From: Rotaria socialis
Taxonomy: Eukaryota; Rotifera; Eurotatoria; Philodinida; Philodinidae
Assembly: GCA_905331475.1 (NCBI GenBank)
Contig: CAJNYU010004051.1
Span: forward strand, 310,001 to 374,000
DNA: 64,000 bases
Direction of reading: 5' to 3'
Under the pieces are notes generated by a model. That model was not told the origin of the DNA. It saw only the letters and a program-made list of their open reading frames with translations, and did no database searches. Made by a program: the position numbers and the translations under genes. Positions within the stretch are counted from its first letter, which is position 1; the number at the start of each line of letters is the position of its first letter. Positions 58,558-64,000 of this stretch are shown here, one piece after another.

Positions 58558-61209
58558 TCCTTTTTTTTATAATTTATTTCATTACAATTATTCATTGAAT
58601 AGTTTGGAGAAAATATTGTATTTTATTATTTTTGTTCAAGAAACTTGAAACACGAAACTCGCATTTGATGAAAAATAGTTTTTTTATTATTATTGATCAT
58701 TAATGTCTTTTAACATTTTTTTGTTAAACGCAACTATTCTAAAAGAAGAAGACGATGAAATCATTTTGAAATTGTTTTGAACAATAGTCGAATTGAATTA
58801 CTGGCCCATTCATATGGAAAAGAATTCAAAAGACCAGAGAATACAACTATAAAAGAAATAGATACAATGAAATAAATTATTAATAGGCATCTTACATTCT
58901 GTGACAGAGTACAGTTCAATGATTCGAAAAAAAACTCAATTAAACTACTATGATAATCAACTTTTCTTTTCATTTCTTTTCTATTATAAATTTTCCATTC
59001 AATTTTAATCTTTTAAAAATCTTGTTTATCTGATCTTTTTAGAAATAAATGTTAATATAATTAGATAATTATATTGACTAGATTTAATAATTGATGAACA
59101 CATTTTTGATGATATACATAGAAGCCGGAGAGCAGATCAGTTAAAACGAAATTCGTTAGGTGAAAATGACATGTAATTATAATTAATATAATCATTAATT
59201 TCTTTAGACGTTTTAATAAATGTCATACTGATTCTTCAATGAATGCAAAATACGATTGTTACTGAGCATCATAATGTGTCGTTCGTCAATTTTGATTATT
59301 ATTATTAATAAATCTTGATCGTTTTATTCTATTCAAATAGCAAAATTGATACTCCGATCAAACAATTCTTTATGATCAATATAAAAACAAAGTAGATCTC
59401 ATTCAAACTACTTCATTAACACTTATTTCTTATCATATTTGTGAACACACATCAAATCTCTAGAGAAATCATTAGAAAAAATAAGCTAATTATGCAACAT
59501 GAAAATTTTGTTTCTAAAAAAAAGTATAAAAATCTGCAAACGAATTAAAAATACAATCTTTTGTCTTTTGTAACAAATTTTTATAGAGAACCATAGAGTT
59601 TATCTACATAGACACAAATTTTAAACAACCTATTTAATATCGTCTCAGTCAAACTATTCTATTTGAAGATGTTAATCTGAATTAGATTTTGTATTTCTTC
59701 CTAATTCATATTCTGTTAGAATATAAATAATTCTTCAATAGATCTATTATTTTATTTATTTTCTGATCTAACTCCATAGCTTTCTAATATCAAAAATTAA
59801 ATATATTCAGAACTGCTTCATCAAATAGTTTAAATTAATAATTACAACTTCTTTCTTCTTTTTTCTAAACATAATCTTGCGACTAATATAGCTAATAGAT
59901 ATACATTTGTTATGTAGAGATAATCAGTTTCATCAAAAAAAAAATAAACAACAGAACTAATTTAAAATTATTACTAAAGGAAGACATCAACTCTAGTCTA
60001 CCATCTTGTATTGTTTAGTTTGTTCCAAGAAAAAGGATATTTTCATGACAAAATTTATATTTTAATTATTCTTTTTAGTTCAAAAGTAATTCCCAAAAAG
60101 AAAAGATTCATGATTAACAACAAAATTACCCATTATTATTTTTATTATTTTGCTGCACCAATCGAAAGACGCAATTGAGTATAATTCGAAAAACAGATAT
60201 CTTTTTAATTTAATCAAGAGAAAAAAAATGAGAATCGATTCATATTTGAAAGATGTTGCATATTGAGACAATACAGTGAAGATGACGAGGAAAGCGTGAA
60301 CATATTATATCAATGTACAAATGTATACTTTTGCATCAAGATAATCAACATCATCAACTATTGTTAACGAAAATTCTTTAAATTTTTGTAAACACATTAA
60401 ATAAACTTGATCACGAAAGTATTTCTGAAAGTGAAAGATTGATGAGGATGACGATGATTTCAATTTCATTAGACGTAAACAAAATAAAAACTGAATATTT
60501 GAGTACAATATCAACGGACGTATTGTTCGCTCAAGAACTGGATATTTTGTTTCTTTTCATAAGAAATACATTGGATTCCTGTCGTTTCCATGACAAGTTT
60601 AATCTTTGCATTTTAGTTTTTATTGAAATTTTTGAAATAAATAGTTATACAATCGATAGATAGACATATATGGAGCCGAGGCGCCTCTTCTTTGAATCTA
60701 TTTATTTATTTACGTAAATAATTTAACTAATTATTCAATAAATAAGATCTAAAGACTAAATAGAATTTGAATTGATCAAAACATTTTCAAAATAGTAAAG
60801 AAATAAGGAAAGATAAACTCTATGAGAGTAAAAGAAATATTCGAAAAATGAAAAAATTCCAAAATAGAAATCCGGTGATGGAATCCTCCGTTGTTTTGAA
60901 CTCTACAGTTCCTGTCAGTATCAACTATAACCATGTAAAGACGACGACCAACGAATTCGATTAGCGGACTCCTGCTTACAATCTCGGATAGCATTATCTA
61001 GAGATTTCCGCCGGAAAAGCATTGATGCGACCGCCAGTATCATTGACTTGGGATGGGGTAATGAAAGAAAGATATTTTATTTTATGATAATCAATTTTAA
61101 AATTATATATCGTCATTTAATTAGATAAAAGAAGATTTTTAAAATATTTTATTAAATAAAGAAAAATTAGAATTGAAAAGAATATTTTTTCGTGTTTCTT
61201 TTCTTTTTT
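58558..61209. other. Intergenic stretch, nothing recognised
   Basis: AT-rich, with no exon chain. Small frames around 60.3-61.0 kb have no recognisable domain. Confidence 0.5.
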
Positions 61210-62833
61210 CTAAGAGAAATAATTTGATGATTTAAAATGAATATGTTTAAAACAAGATTGAAATAATTTGACATAAGCTCGGCGATATTTAATTTGAATA
61301 AATGGATAAAGAAATGGATTACACGTTGAATTCATCCATAATAACCAAAATGATATTTCAAAAGTAGTCTCAGATATTTTAAAACCCGCTGTTGTTATTA
61401 TTGCACATATAACATAAGGAAATAGAAATATTAAAAAAACTATAACAAGAATAAATAAGGATCGAGCAGCTTTTCGATCGCGTTTTATTCTTAGATCTGG
61501 CCGATCTGTTCGACAAATTTCTTTTGTTTGATTTTTAATTGTTTTAGTAAGTTGAATTTCATTTTCCGTATCGCATGCTGCAATTATTGAATCGCTTAGA
61601 TTAATTCGTGCTGTCTCACTTTTTATATTTGAAGATTTTATTGATAAAATTCTTGAGTGAGATGAATAAACAATTTTTGTGGAATTATTATTTTTTCTAA
61701 TTAATTTTTATTTAAAAATAAATAGACTTAATTTTTTTAAATAAAAAAAACAGAAACATACCGTTGGAGTTTTTTATTAATTCGACATTTTTTTTGTGTT
61801 ATTGGTGAATATTCTTGAATAAAATTTCTTTTATTTTTTGTTATTTTAGGTGAATTCGATGAAGATCTTCTTTCATTGGTCAATGTTTGACAGTGATTTA
61901 CATGATAAGGATCATTTATTGAATTGTTGAATTTATCTGAACAATTCTTCTTCTTTTTATATGAATTATTTATTTTAATATTGCTCATTTTTCTTGTTCT
62001 TTTCCATATATTTAACATAATTAATAAATTAAGTATACATAAAACAATAAATGGCCAAATAAAATAATTAAATTGTGCAATTAACATATAAATAAATGAT
62101 CGATTATAATCACCTGAACAATCTTTTCTATTTTCTTCTTTTCTATTAAATAAACTTATTAACCAAATACCAGGAGCAAAATTAACTAATAACAACAAGT
62201 AATTGATGTATTATTAAATAATTAACATTAACTTACTAAATGAAAGACACCAAACAACTGCCATAACTAAATAAACAAAATTTTGTCTAACATATTTTCT
62301 ATAAGAAATCGGATAAGCAATTGACCAATAACGATTAATACTGATGACAGCAATATTAATAACACTTGCCATGGTTGATACATCATCTACTGTTACCTAA
62401 ATAGAAAAGATTTCGTTTTATTAATTATGATTTTTATTTAATTCAATAATTACCCAAATTTTACAAAAAAGGCGTCCAAAAGGCCATGATTGTTTTATAC
62501 TAAATTGTTTTTAATAATAAAATATTTATTTCAATATTAAAATAGAAATCTATAAAAACCTATATGGAATATAAAATGGAATGCAGAAAAAACCAACTAA
62601 AAAATCAGCTATTGCCATATTCATTATAAAATAATCTTTAATGAAATAAAATTAAAAAATAAAATTTTAAAATAATTCAAATCAAATGATTTACCATTAA
62701 CAGTTCGTAACTTTTTATCATAATAAAAAGCTAAAATTACAATTATATTTCCAGTTGCAGTTGTTAATGCAATAAGACTAAGGAATATACAAATTAAGAT
62801 TGAAATAATTATTTGCGATGAATCATTTGTCAT
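61210..62833 (-). CDS. Class A biogenic-amine-type GPCR (histamine H3/muscarinic-like)
   Basis: Six exons join in frame to 443 residues: 62833-62695 (TM1, ATGNIIVILAF), 62635-62560 (TM2, NMAIADFLVGFFCIPFYIP), 62499-62454 (SWPFGRLFCKIW with the conserved loop-1/TM3 cysteine), 62396-62237 (TM3-TM4, VDDVSTMASVINIAVIS then NRYWSIAYPISYR), 62185-61762 (TM5 and a long basic loop 3) and 61696-61210 (rest of loop 3, TM6, TM7). The TM3 Asp (VDD) that binds amine ligands is present. TM7 ends WLLWMNSTCNPFLYPF, close to histamine and muscarinic receptors. Unusual: the DRY motif is NRY, and TM6 reads FLIFLFPYV without the CWxP toggle. The last exon begins with an internal-loop segment and has no ATG of its own. 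Ligand unknown; couples to a G protein at the plasma membrane if functional. Confidence 0.88.
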
Positions 62834-63475
62834 TATGATTATCTTAAATATTAAAACTAACTCTATTTTAACTAGAGACGTATATATTGTTATTCGAAAG
62901 AGAAAAAAAAAGAAAAGAAATAATCAATCATTTTTTAATATAATCAATGCAAAATTAGTTTCTTCTATAGATAAGAAATCATTCTTATCATCGACACATA
63001 TAGATATAGACAAATACAAGAAAAGAAAAAAGAGAAGTCTTTCTTTTCCGAAAGACATCCGTTTTACAAAAAAAAAATATAAAAATAAAACGGAAATAAA
63101 TTCGAGTCCAGTAATTAATTCACTCTTTCTTTTTTTATTTTTCTATACCGTAAACTATCTCATTGAAGAGAAGAATCATCTTTACTATTGGATATTTTAA
63201 ACAAAACAAGCTATGTCCAACTGTTTAAACACTTATTCTAATAGAATAAATTTACTTCTATGATAATTTTATTATAATTAAATATTTTTCTTTCCTTTCT
63301 TCAATAGAAACTATTGAAGACGTTTGATTTCTCGAGATCGACTTGAACGAATGAAACTATATTGAATTAAATGAAAATAATCTTTATTTATTTATTTATT
63401 TATTTATTTGTTTATTTATCTTAAGAATTTTGGCAATTAAATAAATAAAGAAAAAAGAAAAAAAGAAAGAAAAAT
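62834..63475. other. Spacer between GPCR and EF-hand gene
   Basis: AT-rich. A 121-codon plus-strand frame at 62835-63200 is Lys/Asn/Ile/Ser-rich, without domain, and is judged a chance frame. A (TTTA)n tract lies at 63383-63418. Confidence 0.5.
63383..63418. repeat. (TTTA)n microsatellite
   Basis: About nine TTTA units with one TTTG interruption, just downstream of the stop of the minus-strand EF-hand gene. Confidence 0.9.
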
Positions 63476-64000
63476 CTAATTGTTTTTGACATATTGTTGA
63501 ATAAAATAATTATAATTAATATTTCCATCCATTTTAATATCGAGTTGTGATGCTAATTGATAAAATTCTTCATCATTTAACGTACATTTAAATTGATGCA
63601 GAATTTTTTTAAATATTTGTATAGGTATTGAGCCATGATTTGTTGCATCATGTTGTTTAAATGAACGACGTATTTCTTTATATGAATCGCGTAACTATAT
63701 TCAATTTAAAGAAAGAAATTTAAAAAAATTGAAAAAACCGTTTTTTTGTAATTACTTTTTGTCGAATTTTATTTTCAAGTTGATTTTCATTCGATCGATT
63801 TATTGTTATTTTAGGAGAATAATCATCATTGGTAATAAATGTTTTTCTTGTTGGTAGTTCAATTTCATCAACTAATTCTGATAGTGGAGCATGATGCTTT
63901 AAAAATCGAACATAATTCATTCTTTTATTTAAATAAAAATAAATTTTTATTAAATTTTTATGAAAACAAAAGAAAAAGAATCTTTTTACCTTGAATCATG
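63476..64000 (-). CDS. EF-hand protein, C-terminal end (5' part outside window)
   Basis: Three partial/complete exons join in frame: 64000-63990 (last 11 bases of an exon), 63921-63756 and 63694-63476, giving the last ~132 residues of a longer protein. Residues after LRDSYKEIRRSFKQHD form an EF-hand-like helix-loop-helix (FKQHDATNHGSIPIQIFKKI), then a second one (FYQLASQLDIKMDGNINYNY followed by FIQQYV). The loops D-A-T-N-H-G-S-I and D-I-K-M-D-G-N-I resemble calcium loops; the second keeps D, D and N ligands. The first exon segment ends in MNYVRFLKHHAP, as in repeated EF-hand proteins of the EFCAB6 type, many of which are ciliary. The start of the gene is beyond base 64000. Confidence 0.75.

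Noticed and set aside
62835-63200. 121-codon Lys/Asn-rich plus-strand frame
   Set aside because: Low-complexity K/N/I/S composition typical of chance frames in AT-rich DNA; no domain or splice partners.

Overview
The window reads as nuclear DNA of a small metazoan, most likely a bdelloid rotifer. It is AT-rich, genes have many short introns (about 50-70 bp, GT..AG), and the clearest proteins are animal ones: two class A GPCRs, a V-ATPase V0 a subunit, an SH2/tyrosine-kinase remnant, and ciliary/centriolar-type coiled-coil and UBX proteins. Several start codons sit just downstream of a 3' splice-acceptor-like motif, as expected where spliced-leader trans-splicing occurs (known in rotifers). 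Some genes look like sugar or peptide metabolism that is rare in animals, which fits the known bdelloid history of gene acquisition. The taxonomic call is inference; no rRNA or mitochondrial marker is present.

Layout. 0-5 kb: a broken leucine-rich/F-box-like fragment, then empty AT-rich DNA. 5.0-7.0 kb: a four-exon neuropeptide GPCR (minus). 7-15 kb: no confident gene, but a long inverted repeat (7.6 kb), an internally deleted hAT transposon with 8-bp target duplication (10.6-11.4 kb) and a small hAT-type MITE spanning an assembly gap (12.1 kb). 15.0-15.7 kb: a two-exon gene of unknown function. 18.9-21.3 kb: a five-exon fused rhamnose-pathway enzyme whose two domains are in the opposite order to plant RHM. 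21.7-22.4 kb: a mariner/Tc1-type TIR element. 24.2-24.9 kb: an unknown single-exon gene. 27.7-30.8 kb: repeat-rich DNA with a second hAT remnant, a tRNA-like element and a small Cys-rich ORF. 32.0-33.7 kb: a decayed secreted beta-helix gene. 34.0-35.8 kb: an intronless gamma-glutamyltranspeptidase-family gene. 36.3-41.2 kb: a ~5 kb TIR transposon with an unclassified DDE-like transposase, interrupted by a 259-bp solo LTR. 41.6-42.5 kb: GC-rich palindromic repeats. 43.7-45.0 kb: an SH2-kinase pseudogene. 45.9-46.5 kb: a Gln/Gly/Pro/Tyr-rich low-complexity protein. 47.3-51.1 kb: the 17-exon V-ATPase a subunit with one homopolymer frameshift. 51.2-54.1 kb: a Cys/His protein, a CCDC42/CFAP73-like coiled-coil gene and a UBX gene, the last two only 36 bp apart in the same direction. 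56.4-57.1 kb: a broken pathogen-related/SnoaL-like gene. 58.1-58.5 kb: a foldback MITE with perfect 9-bp target duplication. 61.2-62.8 kb: an amine-type GPCR. 63.5 kb to the end: the 3' end of an EF-hand gene.

Functionally the genes are not a pathway. Two themes stand out: cilium/centriole-related genes (UBX, CCDC42-like, perhaps the EF-hand gene) between 52 and 64 kb, and signalling receptors. About half of the window is DNA in which I see no gene, and most of the structure there comes from DNA transposons and their small derivatives.
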